NCBI RefSeq assembly: GCF_004212215.1
Contig: NZ_QVFV01000003.1
Span: forward strand, 186,001 to 250,000
Direction: 5' to 3'
From: Leptolyngbya iicbica LK
GTDB taxonomy: Bacteria > Cyanobacteriota > Cyanobacteriia > Phormidesmidales > Phormidesmidaceae
DNA length: 64,000 nt
Numbering within the stretch: position 1 is the stretch's first letter; each line of letters begins with the position of its first letter. This document shows, piece by piece, positions 18,804 to 27,520 of the stretch. Under the pieces are notes generated by a model. It was not told where the DNA came from. It did no database searches and saw nothing but the letters and a program-made list of their open reading frames with translations. A program made the position numbers and the translations under genes.

Positions 18804-19616
18804 GTGGATATTAATGTCATTCTGACCAGCGTGACAGATATTATTGTCGCGTTTGGCCTCAAAATCATTGGTGCCATTATCTTTTGGTTTGTGGGTCGCT
18901 GGTTGATTGGTTTAGCGATCAAGATGATCTCCGCAGCCTTTCGCAGCAGTAACCTTGAAGAAACGCTACTGATTTATCTCAAATCAACTCTGGGCGTTTT
19001 ACTAAATGTCATCTTAGTGGTGGCAATTCTTGGCTTTTTTGGTATCGAAACGACTTCCTTTGCGGCATTTTTGGCTGCTGCTGGTATTGCTATTGGGGCC
19101 GCATGGAGCGGTTTGCTAGCGCATTTTGCCGCCGGGGCGTTTCTGGTCATCTTCCGCCCTTATAAAGTGGGTGACTTTATCACTGCTGGCGGCATCACCG
19201 GCACTGTGAGGGAAATTGGCCTGTTTGTCACGAGCATCGACACGCTGGAAAATGTCAGAAATGTCGTGGGCAATAACGTTTTATTCTCAGATACGATTCA
19301 AAACTTTTCTACCAATCCCTATCGTCGGGTCGACTTGGTGGCGCAGCTCAATCATGATGTGAATCATAAGCACGCGATCGCCCTACTCAAAGAAAAAGTC
19401 AGCGCGATTCCTAATGTCATGGCCGAACCCGCTCCCGACGTAGAAATTCTCGAATTTACACCGATGGGGCCAGTTTTAGCAGTGCGTCCTTATTGTAATA
19501 ATGACCACTACTGGCAAGTCTATTTCGATACCAATAAGGTGATTCGTGAAACTTGTGTAGAAGCTAACTTTAGTGCTCCGGAACAGCATTTGGTGGTGCA
19601 TCGAACGGCGGCCTGA
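18804..19616 (+). CDS. MscS-family small-conductance mechanosensitive channel
   Basis: A 270-residue inner-membrane channel that opens under membrane tension to release solutes on hypo-osmotic shock. Three transmembrane segments are visible (about 12-35, 58-80, 84-112). TM3 carries the Gly/Ala-rich pore sequence LAAAGIAIGAAWSGLLAHFAAG, then FRPYKVGDFI opens the beta domain, which continues with VREIGLFVT and NVVGNNVLFSDTIQNFS. The overall size is that of E. coli MscS, without large extensions. The start is GTG at 18804 with AAGGAGTC at ideal spacing. Single gene on this strand. Confidence 0.95.
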   Translation: MDINVILTSVTDIIVAFGLKIIGAIIFWFVGRWLIGLAIKMISAAFRSSNLEETLLIYLKSTLGVLLNVILVVAILGFFGIETTSFAAFLAAAGIAIGAAWSGLLAHFAAGAFLVIFRPYKVGDFITAGGITGTVREIGLFVTSIDTLENVRNVVGNNVLFSDTIQNFSTNPYRRVDLVAQLNHDVNHKHAIALLKEKVSAIPNVMAEPAPDVEILEFTPMGPVLAVRPYCNNDHYWQVYFDTNKVIRETCVEANFSAPEQHLVVHRTAA

Positions 19617-19636
19617 CGAGTACTTTTGCACAGTCT

Positions 19637-19659
19637 GAAAGGCTAATGTTAGCCCTTTC
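19637..19659. terminator. Terminator-like hairpin after MscS gene
   Basis: GAAAGGCTAA pairs with TTAGCCCTTTC (one bulged C), 20 bp after the MscS stop. There is no T-run on either strand, so it may be a rho-independent terminator remnant or an mRNA-end stabiliser. Confidence 0.35.
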
Positions 19660-19740
19660 CAAATTCAGCCGTGGTGCTTGAGCAGGAAAGGACTTTTTCT
19701 CGCCCATGGCCCGCAGGAGCGTACGCGGGAGCTCATCAAG

Positions 19741-20364
19741 TTAGGTGTCGATACGGGAGAACTGCTCTAGCCATTGAGACCATTGTTGGGAACTCAAAAT
19801 GATTTCTGCTAACGCCGTATAGCCTTGCTCTCTGGGGTGGGCACCATCGTTGGCGATCGCCTCCTCCATCCAGCTAGGGGTGTTGAGCAGAGCTGCGCAG
19901 GTGCGGATATGGGGAATCGCCAACACCTGGCAGAGGTCGAGGATGTGCTGGTTCAGTTCAGCGAGTCGTTGGTTGGCGGCGAGGTCATTAGCGATCGGTG
20001 GCGACTCGACCATGAGCACCGGGTCGATTTTTTGAGCGTCGCCAAGGATGGCCTGGGCATAAGCCACGCTGTCAGCGAGGGGGACTCGCGGTTGGCTGGT
20101 CTCGTCATTGAGATTGACATCGTTGGCCCCAAACGAGAACACAAAGCCAACGCTGGCGGGGTTGGCCGAGCGAGACTGGACTTCTGGTTGCCATCGCTGG
20201 TGGATAAGCTGAGTGGTGTCGCCCCGAACCCCGAGGTTGTAGCCGGTGAAAGCATGATTATGAGCCATTGCCCGAGCGCAAACTCGACCGACCCAACCCA
20301 GGCAAGTCGGGTCACCCGTGCCGTGAATGAAGGAATCGCCAATGAAGAAGATGCGCGGGCTCAT
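19741..20364 (-). CDS. SGNH/GDSL-family hydrolase
   Basis: A 207-residue esterase/lipase-like protein without a signal peptide. The four SGNH blocks are visible: GDSF with catalytic Ser11, NLGVRGDTT (block II Gly), FGANDVN (block III Asn) and DGAHP (Asp and catalytic His) at about 175-179. Members cleave acyl or acetyl esters; the substrate here is unknown. It lies 37 bp downstream of an alpha/beta hydrolase and the copper ATPase on the same strand, probably as the last gene of that unit. Confidence 0.9.
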   Translation of the reverse strand: MSPRIFFIGDSFIHGTGDPTCLGWVGRVCARAMAHNHAFTGYNLGVRGDTTQLIHQRWQPEVQSRSANPASVGFVFSFGANDVNLNDETSQPRVPLADSVAYAQAILGDAQKIDPVLMVESPPIANDLAANQRLAELNQHILDLCQVLAIPHIRTCAALLNTPSWMEEAIANDGAHPREQGYTALAEIILSSQQWSQWLEQFSRIDT

Positions 20365-20401
20365 GGGAACTCAACCGCCCACAGACATGGACAAGGCGGG
20401 C

Positions 20402-21529
20402 TCATGACGACGGCTGCGCCAATCCCTGAGCCTGCAAAAAGTCGCGAACGCTCTGAGTCCAAAATGTCTCATCGACCGTGACGAGTAGGCTGTGACCCGT
20501 GTTCGGAAAGATCACGAGTTCTTTGGCTCCGGGCAAATTGTCATAAATGGCGTCAATTTCTTCCAGGGTGGTCCAGCGGTCTTTTTCTCCTTGGAGGATC
20601 AGAGTTGGCATTGACATCGACCGAGCATAGTTGACCGGATTATGGAAAAAGCCGTTTTCGCCATGCTGGATGCTGCCCCAAAACACCAACAATTCGGCGA
20701 CGCCCGCTGTGGGAAAATCCTGAGCTTTCATGCGGGTTTTCACCGCATTCATGAAGTGGGCAAAGGGCATTTCTAAAATAGTGGCATCGGGCTGGAGACC
20801 GTCATCGACAGCCTTCATGACTGCGACACTACCCGCCGACACCCCGTACAGCACGTAGGGACGAGGCAGGCCAATTTGTTCGGCGTGGGCCATGGCGGCG
20901 GCGACATCTTCGGCTTCGCGCAGGCCCATCGTGGCGCTGGTGCCGCTGGAACCGCCCTGGCCGCGAAAATCGACCATCAGGGTGTGGTAGCCCATTTGGT
21001 GAAAGATCCCAGCGGGCCACATGAGCTGATGCGCTTTGTTGCCGCCGTTGCCCGGAAAGAGCAGCACCGTCCCCTGGGGCTCACCATAATAGGGAATGCG
21101 CCAGGCTTCGAGCCATTCTTCGTCGTTGATGGTGATGCGCTCGGTGGCGTAGTCGAGGCCAAATTCTGCCGGATTGCTGGCGTTTTCGGGTTTGGGGGCA
21201 AAGGCTAACCCCGGCAGCATGGAGTCGTTGTAATGGGTCAGGGTGTAGGCCCCAAAATAGGCCAGGCCATTGACCAAAACCAGTAGCACTGCGACAAAAA
21301 ACAGGATGTACACCCGAGTTTTGCGACTGAGCAGTCCGGCCACCAAAAATGCGACCAAGCCAATGCCCGCCAGCCAAGCGGCGATGCTGATCAGGGGCAG
21401 TTGACTGAGGGCAAATTGACCCTGGGGGCGCAGCCATAAAAAAGCCAGTAAACCGACCAACAATACGCCCCAAGACAACAAACCGATTTGTAAGAAGACT
21501 AGCCGGGTTTTAGCACGGGAGCGGATCAT
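20402..21529 (-). CDS. Membrane-anchored alpha/beta hydrolase
   Basis: A 375-residue protein with three hydrophobic segments near the N-terminus (about 13-35, 48-65 and 72-98) and a C-terminal alpha/beta-hydrolase domain. The oxyanion region LLFPGNGGNK, the nucleophile elbow YGVSAGS (GxSxG), the acid in ILQGEKDRW and the His in NTGHS make a complete triad. The family includes esterases, peptidases and lipases; the substrate is not evident. I chose the ATG at 21529, 17 bp after the P-ATPase stop; a GTG at 21547 would overlap that gene. Probably cotranscribed with the ATPase. Confidence 0.85.
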   Translation of the reverse strand: MIRSRAKTRLVFLQIGLLSWGVLLVGLLAFLWLRPQGQFALSQLPLISIAAWLAGIGLVAFLVAGLLSRKTRVYILFFVAVLLVLVNGLAYFGAYTLTHYNDSMLPGLAFAPKPENASNPAEFGLDYATERITINDEEWLEAWRIPYYGEPQGTVLLFPGNGGNKAHQLMWPAGIFHQMGYHTLMVDFRGQGGSSGTSATMGLREAEDVAAAMAHAEQIGLPRPYVLYGVSAGSVAVMKAVDDGLQPDATILEMPFAHFMNAVKTRMKAQDFPTAGVAELLVFWGSIQHGENGFFHNPVNYARSMSMPTLILQGEKDRWTTLEEIDAIYDNLPGAKELVIFPNTGHSLLVTVDETFWTQSVRDFLQAQGLAQPSS

Positions 21530-21546
21530 GGCACTGTATCTGCACA

Positions 21547-23979
21547 CTAGAGAGGGGCGGGGCGCTGGGCTTTGAGTAATAGGGAATTAACCACTACCGT
21601 GACGGAGCTAAAGGCCATCAATCCCCCAGCAACGGCGGGACTCAGACTGACGCCGTAGGCCGGTAGGAGAATGCCCGCAGCGGCGGGAATGCCGATGAGG
21701 TTGTACGCAAACGCCCAGGCGAGATTTTGCCGAATTTTAGCAACAGTTGCTCGACCTAGACGCAAAGATTCTAAAACTCCGGTGAGGCGATCGCTCATCA
21801 AGACGACACCAGCAGATTCTGCCGCAATATCAGTGCCGGAACTGAGGCTGATGCCGACATCGGCCTGGGCTAAGGCGGGCGCATCGTTGATGCCATCGCC
21901 CACCAGCGCCACGCGATGACCTTGAGCTTGCAGGGCCGCGATCGCCTGTGACTTGTCGGCGGGCAAGACTTCGGCGCGTACTTGCGTGGCGGGGATGCCC
22001 ACGGTGGTAGCGATCGCTTGGGCGACGGGGGCGCGATCGCCCGTCAATAGGTGAACTTTGAGGCCCTGTTGCTGGAGTGCGGTGATCGTTTCTGGCGCGT
22101 CTTCTCGTAACTCATCCGCCACAGCGATAAGCCCCACCACGCGATCGCCCATGGCGATATACACCGCTGTTTGTCCTGGGGCAATGGCAGCCATTTGCGT
22201 CGTCGCCGTGTCCGTTGGCACAATGCCTTGTTGCGCTAGCCAGTCGGCATTGCCAATCCAGACAGGGTGGGACTGCTCATGCCAGGTGACGGTGGCGGCA
22301 ACGCCGAGTCCTGCCTGGGTCAAGAAGTCGCTAGCGGGAGGTAACTCCAGCGATGCCTCGGTAGCAGCTTGTTGAATGGCGATCGCGAGGGGATGCTGGG
22401 TGCCGCTTTCAACGGTCGCGGCGAGGGCCAGCAAGTCATTGTCCGTCAGGTCGTCCGCCAGGGACTGGCAGTGGGTGACGCGGGGCAACCCTGCCGTGAG
22501 GGTGCCGGTTTTGTCGAAAACGACGGTGTCGATTTGGCTGAGCATTTCGAGCACGTCGCCACCGCGAATCAGCAGCCCCCGCTCGGCGCCCATGCCGGAA
22601 CCGACGAGAATGGCGGTCGGTGTGGCGAGACCCAGCGCACAGGGGCAGGCGATGACGAGAACGGCGATCGCGAGCTTCAAACTCACCAATAGCGTTGATG
22701 ACTGCATCGTCATGGTGTGAGTGGCGTGGACGGCTCCCAGCGCACTGTCCATCACGTCAGGCCAGAGGGGCAGGCCGACAAAATACCAAAAGAGAAACGT
22801 CAGGGTCGCCAGGGTTAGCACGCCATAGGTGAAGTATCCCGAAATCACGTCGGCCAGTTGTTGAATCGGCGCTTTGCGGGTTTGGGCGGCTTCCACCAAG
22901 CGAATCATTTGGGCCAGCATGGTGTCGCTACCCGTCTCGGTGACTTTGAGGGCGATCGCCCCCGTTTGGTTCACCGTGCCCGCGACGACCATTTCGCCGG
23001 GCTGCTTTTCCACGGGCAAAGATTCTCCCGTCAGCATCGATTCATCGACCGTGGTTTGTCCGGTTTCAATCACCCCATCAGCGGGAATCGTTTCCCCCGG
23101 CAAGACTCGCAACCATTCGCCGGGCTGTACGGCACTCACGGGAATTTCGACGCCGGGTTGGGTGCTGCCATCGGCGGCGGGCATGCCAATCAGACGGGCT
23201 TGGGCGGGCTGTAGGGCGATGAGCGATCGCAGCGCGTCCGTCGCTCGAAAGCGGGCGCGATGCTCTAAGGTGCGGCCCAACAAGATGAAGCTCAGCAGCA
23301 TTACCGGCTCGTCAAAGAAACATTCCCAACCCAGGGTCGGCCACAGCAGCGCTACCACGCTGGCCCCATAGGCACTCAGCGCGCCCAGTGCTACCAGGGT
23401 GTTCATATTGGGAGTCCCGCGTCGGGCTCCTTGCCAGCCATCGACTACAATCTCGCGGGCGGGAAACAGCAGCACCGCTGTCGCCAACACGAAGTGAAAC
23501 CACAAGTTGCTCAGCACGGGCACGGTCACCCAGCCGAAGTGGTGCAAATGCCCAATGGTAGAAAGTGCCAAAAGGGTGAGGGCGATCGCCAGCCGCCCAG
23601 CCTGTTCACGGTTTTCTTGTTGCTTGCGGTGCAGCCAGTCGGTCAGGCCCGCATCGGTCTGGGTGCCATCGGCCGCTGTACGCAGCTGACTGGGGAAGCC
23701 GTTTTGGGTGAGGCGATCGGCCAACTGTTGCGGATCGACCTGGCGATCGGCCAGAGTTTCCACCACGGCCACCTCAGTGATTAAGTTCACCGTGGCACTT
23801 TGCACGCCGTCGCAGGCCGTCAATTGCTTTTCTACGGCGCGCACACACCCGGCACACATCATGCCGCTGACATCAAACACCAGAGAGCGAGTCGCTGGTG
23901 GAGTCGGTTTTGCAGGGGCCGCCGGGGCAGTAGGCAAAGGCGCTTTAACCATAGAGACAGAAAAATCCGCTTCTTTCAT
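21547..23979 (-). CDS. Copper-type P1B ATPase (CtaA/CopA-like)
   Basis: An 810-residue heavy-metal pump. It has one N-terminal metal-binding domain with GMMCAGC (Cys42, Cys45), transmembrane helices, the TGES actuator motif, the intramembrane ACPCALG motif (about residue 446) that marks Cu(I)/Ag(I) transport, DKTGTLT phosphorylation motif (about 488), and [14 protein letters not shown] (about 695). The His-Pro motif (TQHPLA) is present. Cyanobacteria have two such pumps: CtaA (plasma membrane import towards plastocyanin) and PacS (thylakoid). The [12 protein letters not shown] motif reminds me more of CtaA, but this needs a tree. Two hydrolase genes follow closely. Confidence 0.93.
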   Translation of the reverse strand: MKEADFSVSMVKAPLPTAPAAPAKPTPPATRSLVFDVSGMMCAGCVRAVEKQLTACDGVQSATVNLITEVAVVETLADRQVDPQQLADRLTQNGFPSQLRTAADGTQTDAGLTDWLHRKQQENREQAGRLAIALTLLALSTIGHLHHFGWVTVPVLSNLWFHFVLATAVLLFPAREIVVDGWQGARRGTPNMNTLVALGALSAYGASVVALLWPTLGWECFFDEPVMLLSFILLGRTLEHRARFRATDALRSLIALQPAQARLIGMPAADGSTQPGVEIPVSAVQPGEWLRVLPGETIPADGVIETGQTTVDESMLTGESLPVEKQPGEMVVAGTVNQTGAIALKVTETGSDTMLAQMIRLVEAAQTRKAPIQQLADVISGYFTYGVLTLATLTFLFWYFVGLPLWPDVMDSALGAVHATHTMTMQSSTLLVSLKLAIAVLVIACPCALGLATPTAILVGSGMGAERGLLIRGGDVLEMLSQIDTVVFDKTGTLTAGLPRVTHCQSLADDLTDNDLLALAATVESGTQHPLAIAIQQAATEASLELPPASDFLTQAGLGVAATVTWHEQSHPVWIGNADWLAQQGIVPTDTATTQMAAIAPGQTAVYIAMGDRVVGLIAVADELREDAPETITALQQQGLKVHLLTGDRAPVAQAIATTVGIPATQVRAEVLPADKSQAIAALQAQGHRVALVGDGINDAPALAQADVGISLSSGTDIAAESAGVVLMSDRLTGVLESLRLGRATVAKIRQNLAWAFAYNLIGIPAAAGILLPAYGVSLSPAVAGGLMAFSSVTVVVNSLLLKAQRPAPL

Positions 23980-24299
23980 ATATCTCTATTGAGCCTAAAG
24001 TGTGGCACCGAACAATATGGAGAATTGTTGAGTTTTCTTTGTGTTTGTCAGGCGGCGATCGCGGACGGTAACGTCAGGCTCGACGCCTGTTATCCAACCC
24101 TGTGCCGATCGCTCTGCCCGTCATCAGAAGGCGCCAACCCAGCTTGAGGCGATCGCTGAGCCAGCCCTGATCCGCTCGCATCGCTGCGGCGCAGCGGTCA
24201 CCATTAGCAATGACGCCTCGTTTGCCTTAGATCTCCCTGCCTGAAACAGGGGCGTCTCCCCGGCATTCGTCTTGGGTGCGGGGGAGACGATGGCGAACG
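23980..24299. other. Intergenic region between copper ATPase and Spy-like gene
   Basis: A 320-bp gap upstream of the ATPase and downstream of the Spy-like gene, both on the minus strand. It contains the hairpin at 24253-24289 and several HIP1-like GCGATCGC cores. No gene or recognisable metal-regulator operator seen. Confidence 0.5.
24253..24289 (-). terminator. Hairpin after sigma/anti-sigma/Spy operon
   Basis: Perfect 9-bp arms CGTCTCCCC / GGGGAGACG flank a ~19-nt loop, 11 bp beyond the stop of the Spy-like gene. The stem is strong but is not followed by a clean T-run on the minus strand. Confidence 0.5.
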
Positions 24300-24821
24300 C
24301 TATTCGGCTAACCGTTGCTGGCGGCGACTTTCGCGCCGTTCTTGAAAGCGGCCCCGATGGTCTTCGCGGCGCTGAGCCATGCGCTCAGAGAGCTCTGTGC
24401 GTTGTTCCGGGGTGAGCACATTGCGCACCGCGAGCATGTTTTCAAACCGCAGGTCGGCAACTTCGCGGTGCAGGGTTTGGATTTCCTCGTGTTGGGCGCG
24501 GAGTTCCTCATCAGAGGCGGTGCCTGACATGAGGGTGTGCATGGCTTCACGCTCATTGCGGAGATTGGCATGCAGGGCCTGCATTTCTTCGCGATCGCCC
24601 TCACGAATCGCCCGAATTTGGGTGACCTGATCTTCACTGAGATCCAGGGTTTCAATCAAGCGCTCGGTGCGATCGCCGCGAGGCCCTTCACCGCTACCCG
24701 GTCCTTCGCCCATGCCGGGGCCGCCGCCCATTTGGGCGTGCAGTTGGGCGGCACTGAGGCCACCGACCACGGGGACTGCAAGGGCGGCGATCGCGAGCAA
24801 AGATACGGTTCTACGTTCCAT
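24300..24821 (-). CDS. Spy/CpxP-like periplasmic protein
   Basis: A 173-residue exported protein. From the ATG at 24821 (GGAG seven bases upstream) it has a signal peptide (M-E-R-R-T-V, hydrophobic 6-20, AQLHA cleavage region), a Gly-rich stretch, then a helical domain with two LTxxQ-type motifs: LSEDQVTQI and LTPEQRTEL. It is rich in Glu, Arg and His. Spy/CpxP proteins are chaperone-like envelope-stress sensors, and some (CnrX, CpxP) sense metals. It is the third gene after an ECF sigma factor and its anti-sigma factor. A longer reading frame reaching 25037 exists, but its extra 72 residues overlap the anti-sigma gene and are not credible. Confidence 0.85.
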   Translation of the reverse strand: MERRTVSLLAIAALAVPVVGGLSAAQLHAQMGGGPGMGEGPGSGEGPRGDRTERLIETLDLSEDQVTQIRAIREGDREEMQALHANLRNEREAMHTLMSGTASDEELRAQHEEIQTLHREVADLRFENMLAVRNVLTPEQRTELSERMAQRREDHRGRFQERRESRRQQRLAE

Positions 24822-24846
24822 CGTTAATCTCCAAAACAACTCACTA

Positions 24847-25236
24847 TCAATAAGGCGTGGCATATACAGACACCAGCCAATCGGGCTGCGTCGTATCGAG
24901 CGGGAGGCGCACCTCATCGCCGTAGGCACTGGCGTACCAGGTCTCGGCCAAAAAATCGTCCACTTCCAGCTCCACCTCAGACTCAGCCGCCATCTGCCAG
25001 CCTGGCCCGGTTGAGCGCCAAGCCATCCAGCTTCCACCTACTAGCACCAGCGCCGCTGCGATCGCGGGCAGTGCCCAGCGGCGGCGGCTGGCAATCGCGG
25101 GCGGCGGCGGCAGAGGTGCTAAGGCTGCCATCACTTGCGCTTCTAATTGAGGCGCAGCCGGCGGCGGCTCCGATCGATGCCGCTGCAAAAAATCGACTAA
25201 GCGATCGTCAGGGTGGTCATTGGGTGGCAAGGTCAT
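24847..25236 (-). CDS. Probable anti-sigma factor, single transmembrane helix
   Basis: A 129-residue protein beginning one ATGA overlap after the ECF sigma factor gene, which is the typical anti-sigma arrangement. It has a cytoplasmic N-terminal part of about 50 residues (RLVDFLQRH, then a Pro-rich segment), one transmembrane helix at about 53-68, and a ~60-residue periplasmic tail rich in acidic residues (EVELEVDDFL). It lacks the HxxxCxxC zinc-binding motif of ZAS anti-sigma factors. The function is inferred from gene order and topology rather than from a recognised domain. Confidence 0.72.
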   Translation of the reverse strand: MTLPPNDHPDDRLVDFLQRHRSEPPPAAPQLEAQVMAALAPLPPPPAIASRRRWALPAIAAALVLVGGSWMAWRSTGPGWQMAAESEVELEVDDFLAETWYASAYGDEVRLPLDTTQPDWLVSVYATPY

Positions 25237-25778
25237 AGCTGGACCCCTTCTGTTTGCAAAAATGTCCGCAACGCTGAGCGAGCGTGGTGGAGCCGAGACT
25301 TCACCGTGCCCTTGGGGATGTTCAAGATACTGGCGATCTCTTGCTGAGGCAGGTCTTCGAGATCATGCAGCACGATGACTGCTCGATGCTCTAAAGACAG
25401 GGCTTGCAGCCCTCGCTGCACGAGATCTTGATAGTGCAGCTGGGTCAGGTCGGCCTGGCCCGTGGCTAAGGTCAGCGGTGGCGAGAGGGGATGCGATCGC
25501 GCTTTGCCCAGGGCGTGACGGCGATCGCTGGCCACATTCCAAGCAATGCGATATAGCCAAGTTGAGAACTGGGCCGACTGCCGAAACTTCGGCAACCCCT
25601 TCCAAGCTCGCAAGAACACCTCCTGCACTAAGTCATCCAGTTCCGCTGCCCCACAGAGTTGGAACAGGGTGCTGCGCACCGGCCCCTGATAACGGCGATA
25701 AAGCACTTGAAATGCTGATCGCTGTCCGCGCAAGCATTGCTGAATGAGTTCAGCATCTGGCTGAGGGATAGCGGACAT
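25233..25778 (-). CDS. ECF-type RNA polymerase sigma factor
   Basis: An 181-residue group 4 sigma factor. Region 2 contains LYRRYQGPVRSTLF, DDLVQEVFLRAWKGL and FSTWLYRIAWNVASD (about 25-90); region 4 contains LEHRAVIVLHDLEDLPQQEIASIL and GTVKSRLHHAR (about 130-172). The ATG at 25778 is preceded by GGAG at good spacing; a GTG 27 bp upstream would add nine residues. It heads an operon with an anti-sigma-like gene and a Spy/CpxP-like gene, which suggests an extracytoplasmic stress response. The Shine-Dalgarno and the ATGA overlap support the gene model. Confidence 0.95.
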   Translation of the reverse strand: MSAIPQPDAELIQQCLRGQRSAFQVLYRRYQGPVRSTLFQLCGAAELDDLVQEVFLRAWKGLPKFRQSAQFSTWLYRIAWNVASDRRHALGKARSHPLSPPLTLATGQADLTQLHYQDLVQRGLQALSLEHRAVIVLHDLEDLPQQEIASILNIPKGTVKSRLHHARSALRTFLQTEGVQL

Positions 25779-26159
25779 TTCTGACTCCAGTGAGGTTGAG
25801 GTCACTGATCACGCCCCGGCTCATTGTGTGGACGTCCCTTTAGACTGGGGGGCGATCAAAAAGGTTCAACCGTAGCGAAATTTTTGCGCGTCTTACTGCA
25901 ACTGACGATATAGCAATCCGTAGTCAGGTACCGAGAGCCCAAAAGTTTCAAGCATGGGACTTAAGTCTAAGTGTGGGCAGCCGAGACGGCTGTCCCGGAG
26001 CAGGCAAGATGCCTGCACGACAAAACTTGGAGTTTTATACAACCCGGCTTCCTCAGTCCCGCGTTTTTCTGCTCCAGAGATGAACGGAGTGATCTGCGCA
26101 AGCTCTCGGACTCACCCCAACCGATTGAGACAGCAGGTCAGTGATCAGGCTTGCCAGAA
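25779..26159. other. Intergenic region upstream of ECF sigma gene
   Basis: A 381-bp gap containing the sigma-factor promoter region and the degenerate repeat copy A (about 25954-26054). No gene seen; short frames that cross the repeat are artefacts. Confidence 0.5.
25954..26054 (+). repeat. MITE-like element, copy A (degenerate)
   Basis: This is the most diverged of six related copies. The central part is well preserved: a hairpin GGGCAGCCG-AGA-CGGCTGTCC (one G-T pair), then GCAGGCA-AGA-TGCCTGC with seven perfect pairs, then CAAAACTTGGA and a decayed version of the GGATTTTATAAAATCC palindrome. The ends have lost the GGAAT/ATTCC termini, and no target duplication is visible. Confidence 0.75.
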
Positions 26160-27218
26160 CTATTCCGGCTTTGTTGAACTCCCCTTTAAAGCGGTTTTCA
26201 GGCTGACCCAGGCATTGCGGAGTTGCCAAAACCGATTCACCTCCATGGATGCGACGGTATTTTGCCAATGGTCGCGCATGGCCTGAACCGCTTGTAATTC
26301 GGCTTCAAAGCGTTCCTGTTGCTGCTGCATTTCTAGTTTGAGCTGTTGCTTTTCGCGGCGGCAGTGGCTATTGGCCCGCCAATCTTCCAGCATCCAGGCT
26401 TGATACATCGCTTCGTCTGCCTCTGAAGCCACAGGAGCTTGCCAGGTTTGGGACGTCGGCAGGTCAGCCGCTTGCTGGAGCGCAGCGTAAACTTCCAGCG
26501 TTTCAGGAAAATGATGCGCTAACAGCGTCGAGCGATGGGTGTCGTTCACCTGGTTGTGCATCACCGCCGGATCAAAAAGTGGCTGTTCCGGTGCCGTCAA
26601 GGGGAGAGCGAACTTATGTCGCAGTTTCTCAATGAAGCCTGCTTCGTCTGCCTTCAACACATCACAGTGAAAGAGGAAGCAATCGTCGGGGTAGCGCTGG
26701 TAAAAGTCTAAAGCCGCTCGGTTGTAGGTTAACCAGACGGCGATCGCAAAATTTGGGTGATGGGCAAAGGCGGCATCTCCTCGAGTAAAGAGGGAGTCAA
26801 TCACCGCCCAGGGTGACCGATACGGTAAGACGACTTTGGCTTGAGGGAGCCGCTGCTTCCAGAAATCAAGGAATAAGGTCGTTCGGGGTTCTTTCCAGCC
26901 CCATAGAGCGTGGGTTTGCTGGCGGCGATCGCACAAAGCCTGAGCACGCGCCCATAATTTTTCGGGTACGTCTAGCTGCTCGGTGGTTAACCAACCCTCA
27001 GAACTCAGCCCCAGAGCTGTCAGGATGTCGATATGCAGCGTCAGAAAATCGCGATCTTCAAAATGCCCTTTGGGGTTGCTCACCGCTGTGCCGAGTAATT
27101 CGTCACCGATGAAGACCCCCGCCTGCTGCAAAATCGAGGCCGTCAGGGAGGTGCCAGACCGATGCATCCCAGCAATGATGACCACTTGTGAATCGGGTTG
27201 AGCGGGGTTAGACATCAT
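26160..27218 (-). CDS. Sulfotransferase-family protein
   Basis: A 352-residue protein with the PAPS-binding P-loop of sulfotransferases near the N-terminus: IIAGMHRSGTSLTASIL at about residues 14-30. Further landmarks are WGWKEPRTTLFL (substrate/PAP region) and VVLPYRSPWAVIDSL with the 3'-phosphate-binding Arg-x-Pro/Ser pattern. The last ~60 residues form a Gln/Glu-rich coiled coil. Related proteins in cyanobacteria act on glycans or are fused to glycosyltransferases. The ATG at 27218 has GAGG upstream; a TTG five codons earlier is possible. It stands alone; the acceptor is unknown. Confidence 0.85.
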   Translation of the reverse strand: MMSNPAQPDSQVVIIAGMHRSGTSLTASILQQAGVFIGDELLGTAVSNPKGHFEDRDFLTLHIDILTALGLSSEGWLTTEQLDVPEKLWARAQALCDRRQQTHALWGWKEPRTTLFLDFWKQRLPQAKVVLPYRSPWAVIDSLFTRGDAAFAHHPNFAIAVWLTYNRAALDFYQRYPDDCFLFHCDVLKADEAGFIEKLRHKFALPLTAPEQPLFDPAVMHNQVNDTHRSTLLAHHFPETLEVYAALQQAADLPTSQTWQAPVASEADEAMYQAWMLEDWRANSHCRREKQQLKLEMQQQQERFEAELQAVQAMRDHWQNTVASMEVNRFWQLRNAWVSLKTALKGSSTKPE

Positions 27219-27520
27219 TAAAAGCTTCCTCAATTGAGTGCGGCGATCGCGCTCAAAATTATATGACTTAGTGGTGTGCTAGCACTCGCCAGACGATCGC
27301 TAATACAGTTGCGAGCAAGATGACGAAGCCCACAACGATGATTCAGCTCACGCTGGCATACCTTTTAGCTCAGCTTAGGAATGAGGATTTTATAAAATCC
27401 AAGTTTGGTTATGCAGGCATCTTGTCTGCACTTGGACAGCCGAGACAGCTGTCCACACATCATTAAATCTCCATGCCTTAGGGCAGATGGGGGCATCTGC
27501 AAAAAAGAGTCAGCCCCGGA
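27219..27520. other. Intergenic region holding repeat copy B
   Basis: A 302-bp gap between the sulfotransferase start and the HtrA stop. It holds repeat copy B (27378-27477) and, next to it, a hairpin GCAGATG/CATCTGC at 27483-27500 with a run of six A on its plus-strand 3' side. No gene seen. Confidence 0.5.
27378..27477 (-). mobile_element. MITE-like element, copy B
   Basis: A 100-bp element in the reverse orientation (palindrome end first). It begins GGAATGAGG and GGATTTTATAAAATCC and ends ATGCC. It is flanked by the direct repeat TTA (27375-27377 and 27478-27480). The main hairpin GGACAGCCG-AGA-CAGCTGTCC has one C-A mismatch. Confidence 0.8.

Noticed and set aside
19825-20481. 218-codon plus-strand frame
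   Set aside because: Antisense to the GDSL hydrolase, whose four catalytic blocks are intact; no recognisable features on this strand.
24041-24244. 67-codon frame between copper ATPase and Spy-like gene
   Set aside because: Ala/Arg-rich, no Shine-Dalgarno, crosses HIP1-rich intergenic DNA; no family resemblance.
24822-25037. N-terminal extension of the Spy-like gene
   Set aside because: The extra 72 residues overlap the anti-sigma gene in another frame. ATG 24821 has a good Shine-Dalgarno and directly starts a signal peptide.
27483-27500. Hairpin plus A6 as the HtrA terminator
   Set aside because: On the HtrA (minus) strand the T-run precedes the hairpin instead of following it.
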